From Prosapia bicincta (Eukaryota; Arthropoda; Insecta; Hemiptera; Cercopidae): a DNA stretch of 64,000 nt. This document shows positions 1 to 11,841 of this stretch, one piece after another; position 1 is the first letter of the stretch, and every line of letters starts with the position of its first letter. The notes under the pieces are model-generated. The model did no database searches and was not told where the DNA came from. It saw only the letters and a program-made list of their open reading frames with translations. The stretch lies in assembly GCA_036971475.1 (NCBI GenBank), contig JBAIZL010000008.1:6925501-6989500 (forward strand). Direction: 5' to 3'. The position numbers and the translations under genes were made by a program.

Positions 1-60
1 TCAGAAGGAAGGTAATGGAGCTGTTAAAAATGGTAGAAGTTAGGGGGAAGTTAAAAGGAG

Positions 61-210
61 TTTTATCTGATGTTGAGGTTAGGAGGCTCTCTAGATTTGG
101 TATACCACTGGTATGATAACTCCCATCTTCTTAATTCTGAAGAGTTGCAATTAGGGGGGAGGGCTTTAATTATTTTGGTGGTATAGCAATCATTTTGGTG
201 CTATATATAT
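61..210 (-). pseudogene. PLE-1 C-terminal fragment
   Basis: The minus strand encodes a diverged copy of the last ~45 residues of the PLE-1 protein (ELRRWELSYQWYTKSRES-like) ending at the same stop as the fuller copies. It is truncated by the window edge or by decay and abuts a short (TA)n tract at about 202-218. No other coding sequence is visible here. Confidence 0.7.
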
Positions 211-216
211 ATATAT

Positions 217-2845
217 ATTATAATTTCAATTGAATACAACGGGGTTATTATTATTGAATGATGATATTTAATTTCTAGTTAAAAACACAAACTCATGAAT
301 AATTTTAAATTCATTAGTATAACAATTTTATTTCAACATTAAACAATAAACAGAACAAAAAAATATACAACTTAACAAGTTTTAACACAATAGGCTAAAC
401 TCAATTCTTTTAATTTTAGTTACAAAATTTTATACCCTAGGCTATTTTCTAAGATCTCTTAATATCTCGGGATTTATATGCATGGGCTATATCTTTTAAC
501 TCTTTGGTTAATTAAATAAATTTTGATAAACAAGATTAAATTTAGAAAATAGTTTTAATAAATAGCTTCCTGATGAAAAAACTTAAATTTGGAATAAGCA
601 AAAAGGTCCCTAAACTGTTTGAACTGGATCAGGTTTCTTACTACTATTATCTAATCTCAAGATATTCTAATAATGTACAATTTTAAATTTCCTTACAATT
701 TTAAAAGTTCACTTAAGTTTATTTGTATAGCTCCATGTACTTAACTCATCAAATATCGGCGATTGGCTGCTTGCTCACGTAAGATTCAGTTCTCTTTAAA
801 TTTTATATTTAACACACTTAAATTCTTTTTAGTTACTTCAAATTATATTAACACTGTATTATAGCTTTAAATTCACTTATCCTTGTTTTAATTTGGCCAA
901 GTTTCTTCACAAATCTGTATAGTTTTGACGAAATTCTTCAAATGGAATTTTGACTTCTCAGAGAAGGTCCGCTACCTTGGCGTCCCACGCCAGACTATAA
1001 CTAACGCTTCGTTTCTACTTTTAAAATGTTACAAAAAATGGCGACAAGTCCTTTTCCCAAAACTCATGTTGCATGTAATTTAGTTCGATTTCTTTCCACT
1101 AGAGTCGCCTGTACACTGACCTACTTCCTTGGCTCTTAAATATAATGCACCAACGAAATTGTTTTCACCCGTTTTAATTTCGTTAACATACTGTTTCAAC
1201 ATTCCGATCCTTAACAAACCTTCCAGTGTTTATTTAATTACTATTGTTTGTGTGTGAAGTGTCCTTGCGTTTTACTTTTGTAATAATTCCAAAATGTGTG
1301 TGTTTTGAGCTGGATTTTTACAAACATAACCTTTCATTTCATTGTTTACAACCGTTTTTCACCTTCTATCTCTCAAGTAATTATTTATGCCCTATGTTAT
1401 TACAGTTTACAAATTTGTTTACATATAATTATTATTATTAGATTATCTTGTTTTAATCTTATTTGTTAGGTTATTTGATACAACAAATTTCCTAATGCAT
1501 TTTACAGTTCAAATATCTTGTTTACGTTTTACAACCTTTCTAGGCTTTTACCTAAAATTAGTTTCAATTTAATCTAACCAATCTTTTAATGAATTTCTTT
1601 TTAAATTTTGTGTGAGTTATCCTTAATATCTCGGGGTTTATATGCATGGGCTATATCTTTTAACTCTTTGGTTAATTAAATAAATTTTGATAAACAAAAT
1701 TAAATTTAAAAAATAGTTTTAATAAATAGCTTCCTGATGAAAAAACTTAAATTTGGAATAAGCAAAAAGGTCCCTAAACTGTTTGAACTGGATTATGTTT
1801 CTTACTACTAACTATTAATTAATTTCAAGATATTCTAATAATGTACAATTTTAAATTTCCTTACAATTTTAAAAGTTCACTAAAGTTTATTTGTATAGCT
1901 CTATGTACTTAACTCATCAAATATCGGCGATTGGCTGCTTGCTCACGTAAGATTCAGTTCTCTTTAAATTTTATATTTAACACACTTAAATTCTTTTTAG
2001 TTACTTCAAATTATATTAACACTGTATTATAGCTTTAAATTCACTTATCCTTGTTAATTTTGGCCAAGTTTCTTCACAAATCTGTATAATTTTGACGACA
2101 TTCTTCAAATGGAATTTTGACTTCTCAGAGACGGTCCGCTACCTCGGCGTCCCACGCCAGACTAAACTAACGCTTCGTTTCTACTTTTAAAATGTTACAA
2201 AAAATGGCGACAAGTCCTTTTCCCAAAACTCATGTTGCATGTAATTTAGTTCGATTTCTTCCCACTAGAGTCGACTGTACACTGACCTACTTCTTGGCTT
2301 TCACATCTGTTACAACAACGAGATTGTTTACAATGGCGTTTTAATTTGGTTAAACTTACTGTTTCAACTTTCCGATCCTTAACAAACCTTCCAGTGTTTA
2401 TTTAATTACTATTGTTTGTGTGTGAAGTGTCCTTGCGTTTTACTTTTGTAATAATTCCAAAATGTGTGTGTTTTGAGCTGGATTTTTACAAACATAACCT
2501 TTCATTTCATTGTTTACAACCGTTTTTCACCTTATATCTCTTAAGTAATTATTTATGCCCTATGTTACTACAGTTTACAAATTTGTTTACATATAATAAT
2601 TATTATTAGATTATCTTGTTTTAATCTTATTTGTTAGGTTATTTGATATAACAAATTTTCTACTGGATTTTACAGTTCAAATACCTTGTTTACGTTTTAC
2701 AACCTTTCTAGGCTTTTACCTAAAATTAGTTTCAATTTAATATAACCAATCTTTTAATGAATTTCTTTTTAAATTTTGTGTGAGTTATTTCTAATCTATT
2801 CTTCCAATTCTTAAATAATATTATATAGCCCATTCTATAAATGTT

Positions 2846-2848
<3 letters not shown>
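217..2848. repeat. Family X repeat copy X1, with internal tandem duplication
   Basis: Non-coding AT-rich repeat related to 11839-13346, 13619-15080 and 53699-55239. The right end is GTTACA followed directly by (TA)n, as in the other copies. An internal segment of about 1170 bp is present twice (about 451-1620 and 1621-2790) with few differences, for example the same landmark 'tatatgcatgggctatatc' at about 475 and 1640. Each unit holds a GC-richer core (cgtcccacgccagac) and 'aaaatggcgacaagtcc'. No transposase or RT frame is present. The 65-codon frames in each unit are repeated non-coding sequence. Confidence 0.7.

Positions 2849-2850
<2 letters not shown>

Positions 2851-2900
<50 letters not shown>
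2851..2900. repeat. (TA)n tract joining X1 to a PLE-2 terminal region
   Basis: About 50 bp of uninterrupted TA dinucleotides. It lies exactly between the GTTACA end of family X and the PLE-2 terminal sequence beginning 'ggagttattattacttg'. Confidence 0.9.
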
Positions 2901-2902
<2 letters not shown>

Positions 2903-3135
2903 AGTTATTATTACTTGTAAATAATTTTTTCCACCACTATGTGCAATAATTTTACCTTGTGTGATGAAGTACCTTTCAGTCACTTGACCATTGTCGAATC
3001 ACTGATTATTTTTCTCTATTTTTCTGATGTGAATTTGGTCCGCGATGTTGGTATTTGTTGACGTCATACATATTTCTTCTTGAACCTCGTGTATAATGTT
3101 TTTAAATAGTAAATCGTCTGCATATGTTGTCTGTA
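2901..3135. repeat. PLE-2 terminal/3' flanking region
   Basis: Contains the PLE-2 terminal motif (ccaccactatgtgcaataattttacc ... ttgaccattgtcgaatcact) and the segment 'gttggtatttgttgacgtcata'. The latter occurs inverted at about 3955-3985. It is the downstream flank of the minus-strand PLE-2 coding remnant. Confidence 0.6.
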
Positions 3136-3160
3136 GGTTCATTAAATTATTGTATATGTT

Positions 3161-3893
3161 TTATTGTTGTATTATGTTTTTGAATAGTATGTCTTCTGTA
3201 TATGTTGTTTGTACATTCATTAAATTGTTGTGTATGTTTTTATAAATGTGGTATTTTTCTAGTGAGTTTAGATCAATTGGGTTATTATTTATTTTGAGTA
3301 TGGATAGGTTATTTTCATAACTTGTTATTTCATGTTTATGTGATATTAGGTGTGCTGCAACATTTGATGTTTTTGTATTTTTATTTTTAATTGCTCTGTA
3401 ATGTTCTTCAAATCTTATTTTAAATGATCTGGTTGTTTTTCCTATGTAAAATGTGTTGCAGTCGTTACATGTAATTTTGTAAATTCCTGATAGGTTACTT
3501 TTTTCTGTATTTGTTTTGTGGTTTGTGTTATTAAGATATTTTATTATTTGGTTTGTATATTGGAGTGTAGTATATTTAAGGTAGATTTTTTTATTTTTGT
3601 ATTCAGATTGTATTGTTGTGTTGAGGTTAGGTTTTTTTGTAAATTTATTGTATATGTTTTTTATAAATTGTTTGTTGTATCCATTTTCTATTACTATTTT
3701 TGTAATGTTATCTAATTCTTCATATAATTTTTCTTTATTATCTTGTGTGTATTTTATTGCTTTATTTATCATGTTACTGTAAGTGTTAATTTTGTGTATC
3801 CAGGGGTGGTTAGATTTGTAGTGTATTGTAATGTTGTTGGAAGTTGGTTTTCTGTATACTGTAGTTTCTATTTTATTATTGTGTTTCACCTTC
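3161..3893 (-). pseudogene. PLE-2 retroelement C-terminal part with GIY-YIG endonuclease
   Basis: About 245 codons are open on the minus strand. They correspond to the region after the RT palm (TTVYRKPTSNN...) and continue into a C-terminal GIY-YIG-type endonuclease (GIYKITCNDCNTFYIGKT, then an Arg in FKIRFEEHY). The arrangement RT then GIY-YIG is diagnostic of Penelope-like elements. The frame has no ATG: similarity starts at about 3893, where the copy meets an inverted arm of the same element. The N-terminal RT part is absent, so it cannot be active. Related coding sequence lies at 37530-38440. Confidence 0.8.
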
Positions 3894-4172
3894 CAAACAG
3901 AAACAAACAAAACAATTAACTATCTTTACATTATATTAAATATAAACAACATGTATGACGTCAACAAATACCAACATCACGGATCGAACAGCCACACCAG
4001 AAAAATTGAGATAATTAATTTAGTGATTCGACAATGGTCAAGTGACCTAAAGATGCCTCATCACATAAGGTAATATTATTGCACTTAGTGGTGGAAAAAA
4101 AATGTTTACAATTAATAATAATTACTCCATAGAGTCAGTGAAAAGGAAAAATAATGGACAATGTGAAATTTC
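3894..4172 (+). repeat. Inverted short arm of PLE-2
   Basis: Reads in the opposite direction to the preceding copy. It holds ETNKTINYLYIILNINN-like coding sequence, then the flank (gacgtcaacaaataccaac) and the terminal region (gacaatggtcaagtgacc ... gcacttagtggtgg ... aataatggacaatgtgaaa). Most of the coding region is missing from this arm. It ends at a (TA)n tract (about 4173-4208). Confidence 0.6.
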
Positions 4173-4173
4173 A

Positions 4174-4210
<37 letters not shown>

Positions 4211-4576
4211 GGTTAGTTTTGGTTGGTAAAGATTATTTAGATATTTTGGACTAGGAGACTGATAGACTTACCTTGGTAAGAGTCCACTCTGTAGTCTTGA
4301 AATAGAAACACATAAAAGCACTTAAACAATGATATATTTCAATCACACAGTGGTCTTTGTCAATCGAAGAGAAAACACAAAAAGAAATATGAGAGAATGA
4401 AATAAAATAAATATAAGTTGTAATCACAGATTGTGTAGAGTAGAAATCAGATGTCACAGATGCACAGATTAAAGATATATATATTGTTTCCATGAACATA
4501 TGAGTGATTATAGTTTATATAAGTCTGTCAGGGGAAAAGAGATAAGGCTATTTGGAGGGGAAAAAAATGAATGGAT

Positions 4577-7500
4577 TTATCTGATGTTGAGGTTAGGGGA
4601 TTCTCTGGACTTGGTATACCACTGGTATGATAGTTCCCACCTTCTCAGTTCTGAGAGATTGCAATCAGGGGGGAGTGATTTAATTATTTTTGTGGTATAG
4701 CAGTCATCAAAAGTTGTGATGGTTGTGACTCGCAGCATGTTGAGCTGTTGGTCTATCCATATTCATAATTTTAACATCATGTCTGTGGCCATTCATTCTA
4801 ATATTCAGACCATCCGTGGTCAGGCCTATGTACTGTGCTGAGCAAACTTTACATTGTAGCTAGTATATGACATTTTTCGATGTACAATTATGATGACCCT
4901 GTATTTTGAAGACCATTTTTGTTGTTTGGCTGTTGAAACTATTTGCTGAGGGGTGTATTGGACACGTCTTGCATCTAGGTCTATTGCATGGCAAGGAGCC
5001 TTGTGGAAGTTTGTATGGTTTCTCTGCATCAGGGTCTGGTAGTTTAGGATGTACTAGGATGTTTTTCAAGTTGAGAGGTTGCTTGTACCAAATTTGGGGT
5101 GGATCGGTAAAAAGATTTTTGGTGTGGACGGAAGCTTGAAGAATTTTGAAGCCATCTCTCAATATCTTGTTGAGTTTATGTAGACCAGGATGGTAGTCTG
5201 TTATTAAAGACAGTTTATTTTGTTCTGTTTGTGGTTTATGGTGAACCGAGGATTGTGCTGAATGAATTTGGTTTTCAATGAGTTTTTTTGGGTATCCTCT
5301 TCTCTGGAAGGCTGTTGATATCTTTCTATTAAAATCTTCCAATTCCCTATCATTCGAACAGATTCTCTTACCCCTGATTGCTTGACTGTATGGAATGGAT
5401 CGTTTTATGTTTATTGGGTGGTTGCTGTCGAAATGGAGATATTGTAGGTGGTTTGTCGGTTTGATGTGAATTCCTGTGTTGATATTTCCATTCTGGAGTG
5501 TTACCTCTACATCCAAAAAGGTGATGGCTGATGTAGATTTCTCCCAGGTAAATTGAAGTGTGGAGAATTGTGTCAGGCTGTCTAAAAATGCCTCAAGTGT
5601 TGAAGCACCCTGTGTCCAAATTAGGAAGATGTCATCTATATATCTATACCAACATAACGGCTGGTGTGTTTGTGTCTTTAGAAAACTTTCTTCCAACAAT
5701 CCCATGTACAGATTTGCGTACGATGGTGCCATTCTGGTGCCCATTGCTGTTCCCTTTATTTGAAGGTAGTTCCTTCCCTCAAACTGAAAGTTGTTCTTCT
5801 CGAGGATGAACCTGGTCAGGTTCACAAGAAAAGGTGTAGTGGGAGAAGGCTTGCCTGGGCGTTTGTTTAGAAAATTCTCTATTGCAGATAGGCCATGTGC
5901 ATGAGGGATGTTGGTATAGAGAGAGGTGACATCTATGGTGACCAAAATAGTTACCGGGGGTAGAGGTACAGATATTTGTGAGAGTCGAACTATGAAGTGA
6001 TTGGTGTCCTGGGTATGTGATGGAAGGTTCTTTACTAAGGGTTGAAAGCTGAAATTCTTTCCGTTACTGAATTGCATCCAGCAATTATTGGTCTACCAGG
6101 TGGAGGGATTATGTTTTTGTGGATCTTTGGTAATATATAGAATTGAGGAGTAGAGGGGTTTTCATTATATAATAATTTTAAAGATGTTTCCGAAATATTT
6201 TGTTCAGGAGCTGTATATTTGAGTAGGTCCGAGAGTAAATTGTTGAATTCTGTAGTAGGGTTATCTGTAAGTATTTTCTATGTTGTGATGTCTGACAGTT
6301 GCTTATTTGCTTCTTTGTTCATGATGACAGTGGTTGAACCTTTACCTGCTGGAAGAATCATAATATCTTTATTGTTCCCCTCAAACCTTCCCTCAAACTG
6401 AAAGTTGTTCTTCTCGAGGATGAACCGGGTCAGGTTCACAAGAAAAGGTGTAGTAGGAGAAGGCTTGCCTGGGCGTTTGTTTAGAAAATTCTCTATTGCA
6501 GATAGGCCGTGTGCATGAGGGATGTTGGTATAGAGAGAGGTGACATCTATGGTGACCAAAATAGTTACCGGGGGTAGAGGTACAGATATTTGTGAGAGTC
6601 GATCTATGAAATGATTGGTGTCCTGGGTATGTGATGGAAGGTTCTTTACTAAGGGTTGAAGGTGTGAGTCGAGGAAAGCTGAAATTCTTTCCGTTACTGA
6701 ATTGCAGCCAGCAATTATTGGTCTACCGGGTGGAGGGATTATGTTTTTGTGGATCTTTGGTAATATATAGAATTGAGGAGTAGAGGGGTTTTCATTATAT
6801 AATAATTTTAAAGATGTTTCCGAAATATTTTGTTCAGGAGCTGTATATTTGAGTAGGTCCGAGAGTAAATTGTTGAATTCTGTAGTAGGGTTATCTGTAA
6901 GTGTTTTGTATGTTGTGATGTCTGACAGTTGCTTATTTGCTTCTTTGTTCATGATGACAGTGGTTGAACCTTTACCTGCTGGAAGAATCATAATATCTTT
7001 ATTGTTCCCCTCAAACCTTCCCTCAAACTGAAAGTTGTTCTTCTCGAGGATGAACCGGGTCAGGTTCACAAGAAAAGGTGTAGTAGGAGAAGGCTTGCCT
7101 GGGCGTTTGTTTAGAAAATTCTCTATTGCAGATAGGCCGTGTGCATGAGGGATGTTGGTATAGAGAGAGGTGACATCTATGGTGACCAAAATAGTTACCG
7201 GGGGTAGAGGTACAGATATTTGTGAGAGTCGATCTATGAAATGATTGGTGTCCTGGGTATGTGATGGAAGGTTCTTTACTAAGGGTTGAAGGTGTGAGTC
7301 GAGGAAAGCTGAAATTCTTTCCGTTACTGAATTGCAGCCAGCAATTATTGGTCTACCGGGTGGAGGGATTATGTTTTTGTGGATCTTTGGTAATATATAG
7401 AATTGAGGAGTAGAGGGGTTTTCATTATATAATAATTTTAAAGATGTTTCCGAAATATTTTGTTCAGGAGCTGTATATTTGAGTAGGTCCGAGAGTAAAT

Positions 7501-9531
7501 TGTTGAATTCTGTAGTAGGGTTATCTGTAAGTATTTTCTATGTTGTGATGTCTGACAGTTGCTTATTTGCTTCTTTGTTCATGATGACAGTGGTTGAACC
7601 TTTACCTGCTGGAAGAATCATAATATCTTTATTGTTCCCCTCAAACCTTCCCTCAAACTGAAAGTTGTTCTTCTCGAGGATGAACCGGGTCAGGTTCACA
7701 AGAAAAGGTGTAGTAGGAGAAGGCTTGCCTGGGCGTTTGTTTAGAAAATTCTCTATTGCAGATAGGCCGTGTGCATGAGGGATGTTGGTATAGAGAGAGG
7801 TGACATCTATGGTGACCAAAATAGTTACCGGGGGTAGAGGTACAGATATTTGTGAGAGTCGATCTATGAAATGATTGGTGTCCTGGGTATGTGATGGAAG
7901 GTTCTTTACTAAGGGTTGAAGGTGTGAGTCGAGGAAAGCTGAAATTCTTTCCGTTACTGAATTGCAGCCAGCAATTATTGGTCTACCGGGTGGAGGGATT
8001 ATGTTTTTGTGGATCTTTGGTAATATATAGAATTGAGGAGTAGAGGGGTTTTCATTATATAATAATTTTAAAGATGTTTCCGAAATATTTTGTTCAGGAG
8101 CTGTATATTTGAGTAGGTCCGAGAGTAAATTGTTGAATTCTGTAGTAGGGTTATCTGTAAGTGTTTTGTATGTTGTGATGTCTGACAGTTGCTTATTTGC
8201 TTCTTTGTTCATGATGACAGTGGTTGAACCTTTACCTGCTGGAAGAATCATAATATCTTTATTGTTCCCCTCAAACCTTCCCTCAAACTGAAAGTTGTTC
8301 TTCTCGAGGATGAACCGGGTCAGGTTCACAAGAAAAGGTGTAGTAGGAGAAGGCTTGCCTGGGCGTTTGTTTAGAAAATTCTCTATTGCAGATAGGCCGT
8401 GTGCATGAGGGATGTTGGTATAGAGAGAGGTGACATCTATGGTGACCAAAATAGTTACCGGGGGTAGAGGTACAGATATTTGTGAGAGTCGATCTATGAA
8501 ATGATTGGTGTCCTGGGTATGTGATGGAAGGTTCTTTACTAAGGGTTGAAGGTGTGAGTCGAGGAAAGCTGAAATTCTTTCCGTTACTGAATTGCAGCCA
8601 GCAATTATTGGTCTACCGGGTGGAGGGATTATGTTTTTGTGGATCTTTGGTAATATATAGAATTGAGGAGTAGAGGGGTTTTCATTATATAATAATTTTA
8701 AAGATGTTTCCGAAATATTTTGTTCAGGAGCTGTATATTTGAGTAGGTCCGAGAGTAAATTGTTGAATTCTGTAGTAGGGTTATCTGTAAGTGTTTTGTA
8801 TGTTGTGATGACTGACAGTTGCTTATTTGCTTCTTTGTTCATGATGACAGTGGTTGAACCTTTACCTGCTGGAAGAATCATAATATTTTTATTGTTTTTC
8901 AACGAAAATATTGCCGCTTTTTCTAATTTGGTAAGGTTAGGTTTAGTCTTCAGATTTTTAGTGAAATTTATATCGGTGATGCTTTGCATGATAAAGTTGA
9001 TGTAAAGTTCAATGGGGTGATCAGGTGGTAGTGGTGGTGGATCCCAGTTGGAGGGTGGTTTGAATTTTGCAAGACATACGTCTATGTTTGTATCCGTTTT
9101 GAAAGTTGGTGTCTGAGCTATATAATTTTTTATCCTAAGTTTTCTGGCAAAGCTGAAAACATCTTTTCCTAACTTGAATTGGTCTATTTCCTTAGTTGGT
9201 GTGAATGACAGGCCTTTAGAAATTACCTGTAGTTCATGTTCCGAGAGTGTGTGGTTGGAAATATTGTGCACAGCAACTGTTTTTGGTGAAGGGTTATTTC
9301 TTATATCGGGACTGTTATTATTATTATTTTTGTTATTTAGCAATAATGATTGGGTTGGCAGTTTAGGGAGTTGTCCACAGGGTACTGGTATCTTGAAGAG
9401 AGAACTTAGGCTAGGTTTGTCACAAACAAGAGGTGGTTTGTCGGCAGGTAAAACTGGATTATCATATTTTTTGATTTGGCCAAAAAGATTTATTTCTTGA
9501 ATGCAGAGTTTAGAAAGTTTATGTATTTTAT
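4577..9531 (-). pseudogene. PLE-1 polyprotein pseudogene: RT plus GIY-YIG endonuclease
   Basis: Codes on the minus strand for the PLE-1 protein from DKIHKLSKLC onward. It has the N-terminal region, an RT1 motif (ILPAGKGSTTVIM), the palm Asp motif (VTIDVTSLYTNIPH), the catalytic YIDDIF at about 5637, and the C-terminal linker (CNRPRCKTCPIHP) leading to GIY-YIG-like NVIY...QYIG. It ends with NLNIR and a stop at 4577-4579. The frame is open from 9531 to a TAG at about 7540, because the RT1-to-palm segment is repeated in frame. Two of the repeated units carry this TAG (about 6280 and 7540). Further indels occur in the last unit and the C terminus. Not functional. Confidence 0.85.
5768..8896 (-). 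repeat. Five tandem 630-bp units inside the PLE-1 RT
   Basis: The segment from LPAGKGSTT to FQFEGR (210 codons) is repeated head to tail. Junctions reading FEGR-FEGNNKD fall at about 8280, 7650, 7020 and 6390, a constant 630-bp period. The middle units are almost identical, and every unit junction is in frame. The last unit (5768-6390) has a small deletion and continues into the normal downstream RT (EGRNYLQIKG). A TAG variant is present in units at about 6280 and 7540 but not at about 6910 or 8170, so the differences recur every 1260 bp. Confidence 0.95.
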
Positions 9532-11272
9532 CAACTGTCAGACATCACAACATACAAAACACTTACAGATAACCCTACTACAGAATTCAACAATTTACTC
9601 TCGGACCTACTCATATATACAGCTCCTGAACAAAATATTTCGGAAACATCTTTAAAATTATTATATAATGAAAACCCCTCTACTCCTCAATTCTATATAT
9701 TACCAAAGATCCACAAAAACATAATCCCTCCACCTGGTAGACCAATAATTGCTGGCTGCAATTCAGTAACGGAAAGAATTTCTGCTTTCCTCGACTCACA
9801 CCTTCAACCCTTAGTAAAGAACCTTCCATCACATACCCAGGACACCAATCATTTCATAGATCGACTCTCACAAATATCTGTACCTCTACCCCCGGTAACT
9901 ATTTTGGTCACCATAGATGTCACCTCTCTCTATACCAACATCCCTCATGCACACGGCCTATTTGCAATAGAGAATTTTCTAAACAAACGCCCAGGCAAGC
10001 CTTCTCCCACTACACCTTTTCTTGTGAACCTGACCAGGTTCATCCTCGAGAAGAACATCTTTCAGTTTGAGGGAAGGAACTACCTTCAAATAAAGGGAAC
10101 AGCAATGGGTACCAGAATGGCACCATCGTACGCAAATCTGTACATGGGATTGTTGGAAGAAAGTTTTCTAAAGACACAAACACACCAGCCATTATGTTGG
10201 TATAGATATATAGATGACATCTTCCTAATTTGGACACAGGGTGCTTCAATACTTGAGACATTTTTAGACAGCCTGACACAATTCTCCACACTTCAATTTA
10301 CCTGGGAGAAATCTACATCAGCCATCACCTTTTTGGATGTAGAGATAACACTCCAGAATGGAAATATCAACACAGGAATTCACATCAAACCGACAAACCA
10401 CCTACAATATCTCCATTTCGACAGCAACCACCCAATAAACATAAAACGATCCATTCCATACAGTCAAGCAATCAGGGGTAAGAGAATCTGTTCGAATGAT
10501 AGGGAATTGGAAGATTTTAATAGAAAGATATCAACAGCCTTCCAGAGAAGAGGATACCCAAAAAAACTCATTGAAAACCAAATTCATTCAGCACAATCCT
10601 CGGTTCACCATAAACCACAAACAGAACAAAATAAACTGTCTTTAATAACAGACTACCATCCTGGTCTACATAAACTCAACAAGATATTGAGAGATGGCTT
10701 CAAAATTCTTCAAGCTTTCGTCCACACCAAAAATCTTTTTACCGATCCACCGCAAATTTGGTACAAGCAACCTCCCAACTTGAAAAACATCCTAGTACAT
10801 CCTAAACTACCAGACACTGATGCAGAGAAACCACACAAACTTCCACAAGGCTCCTTCCCATGCAATAGACCTAGATGCAAGACGTGTCCAATACACCCCT
10901 CAGCAAATAGTTTCAACAGCCAAACAACAAAAATGGTCTTCAAAATACAGGGTCATCATAATTGTACATCGAAAAATGTCATATACCAGCTACAATGTAA
11001 ACTTTGCTCAGCACAGTACATAGGCCTGACCACGGATGGTCTGAATATTAGAATGAATGGCCACAGACATGATGTTAAAATTATGAATATGGATAGACCA
11101 ACAGCTCAACATGCTGCGAGTCACAACCATCACAACTTTTGTTGACTGCTATACCACAAAAATAATTAAATCACTCCCCCCTGATTGCAATCTCTCAGAA
11201 CTGAGAAGGTGGGAACTATCATACCAGTGGTATACCAAGTCCAGAGAATCCCCTAACCTCAACATCAGATAA
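9532..11272 (+). pseudogene. PLE-1 RT/GIY-YIG protein, copy 2
   Basis: The frame is open from 9532 to 11145 (no ATG at the left edge because of truncation). In order: palm Asp motif VTIDVTSLYTNIPH (about 9910), KGTAMGTRMAPSYANLYM (about 10095), catalytic WYRYIDDIF (about 10200), SAITFLDVEI, then CNRPRCKTCPIHP (about 10860) and NVIYQLQCKLCSAQYIG (about 10975) with the GIY-YIG Arg in IRMNGHRHD. This order (RT, Cys-rich linker, GIY-YIG) is that of Penelope-like elements, whose endonuclease nicks the target for priming. An extra C at about 11127 shifts the frame before the usual TTFDDCYTTK...NLNIR ending (stop at 11272). It lacks the N-terminal third. Confidence 0.85.
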
Positions 11273-11596
11273 ATCCATTCATTTTTTTTCCCCCTCCAAA
11301 TAGCCTATCTCTTTTCCCCTGACAGGCTTATATAAACTATAATCACTCATATGTTCATGGAAACAATATATATATCTTTAATCTGTGACATCTGATTTCT
11401 ACTCTACACAATCTGTGATACAATTATTTTATTTCATTCTCTCGTATTTCTTTTTGTGTTTTCTCTTCGATTGACAAAGACCACTGTGTGGTTGAAATAT
11501 ATCATTGTTTAAGTGCTTTTATGTGTTTCTATTTCAAGACTACAGAGTGGACTCTTACCAAGGTAAGTCTGTCAGTCTCCTAGTCCAAAAAATCTC
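9532..11596 (+). mobile_element. PLE-1 copy 2 (5'-truncated)
   Basis: Penelope-like element on the + strand. It starts at QLSDITTYK (9532), directly against the 5' end of copy 1, and runs through the stop at 11272 and the terminal region 11277-11596, then into (TA)n/(TG)n. It is the best single-unit version of the RT-to-C-terminus segment in the window. Confidence 0.85.
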
Positions 11597-11600
11597 TCTC

Positions 11601-11671
<71 letters not shown>

Positions 11672-11765
11672 TACTCCACAATGTCCATTATTTTTCCGAT
11701 TTTACACAAGGTATAATCATTGCACTTGTAGTGGATAAAAGTATTTACAATAGTAATATATCAAC

Positions 11766-11838
<73 letters not shown>
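11597..11838. repeat. (TA)n/(TG)n tract, PLE-2 terminal region, (TA)n tract
   Basis: A (TA)n then (TG)n microsatellite (11597-11669) is followed by a PLE-2-type terminal region (atactccacaatgtccat ... aatagtaatatatcaacttc, about 11670-11769) and a second (TA)n (11770-11838). The middle part is repeated inverted at about 13409-13510, on the other side of X2. Confidence 0.75.

Positions 11839-11841
<3 letters not shown>

Larger units (their letters stand above)
4209..9531 (-). mobile_element. PLE-1 copy 1 (5'-truncated, with amplified RT core)
   Basis: Penelope-like element read on the minus strand, from a 5' truncation at 9531 to its terminal region at 4209-4500, which abuts (TA)n. The terminal region shares the sequence ctctcatatttctttttgtg ... 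ccaaggtaagtctgtcagtctcc with at least seven other places in the window. The 5' end is joined head-to-head with copy 2 at 9531/9532. The coding part is described separately. Confidence 0.85.

Noticed and set aside
1244..1441. 65-codon frame repeated at 2412-2609
   Set aside because: The repetition reflects the 1.17-kb family X duplication. The frame has no domain and is not kept open in X2-X4.
2732..2983. 83-codon minus frame rich in Ile-Tyr, and similar frames near 11505-11952, 13469-13738 and 28289-28474
   Set aside because: They are translations of (TA)n, (CA)n or (TG)n microsatellites, not genes.
2900..3010. Hammerhead ribozyme in PLE termini (gtgatgaggcacc...cggtca and similar)
   Set aside because: PLEs often carry hammerheads, so I looked for CTGANGA...GAAA cores on both strands. 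The terminal motifs read GTGATGAG or GCGATGAG, and no partner GAAA strand with a closing stem follows. The few CTGATGA matches (about 569 and 1734) lack stem II and GAAA.
5768..8896. CRISPR-like array
   Set aside because: The repeat units are 630 bp of coding sequence without spacers, in a eukaryotic genome.
6219..9500. Plus-strand 60-108 codon frames in the PLE-1 tandem array
   Set aside because: Antisense shadows of the minus-strand RT, repeated only because the array is repeated.
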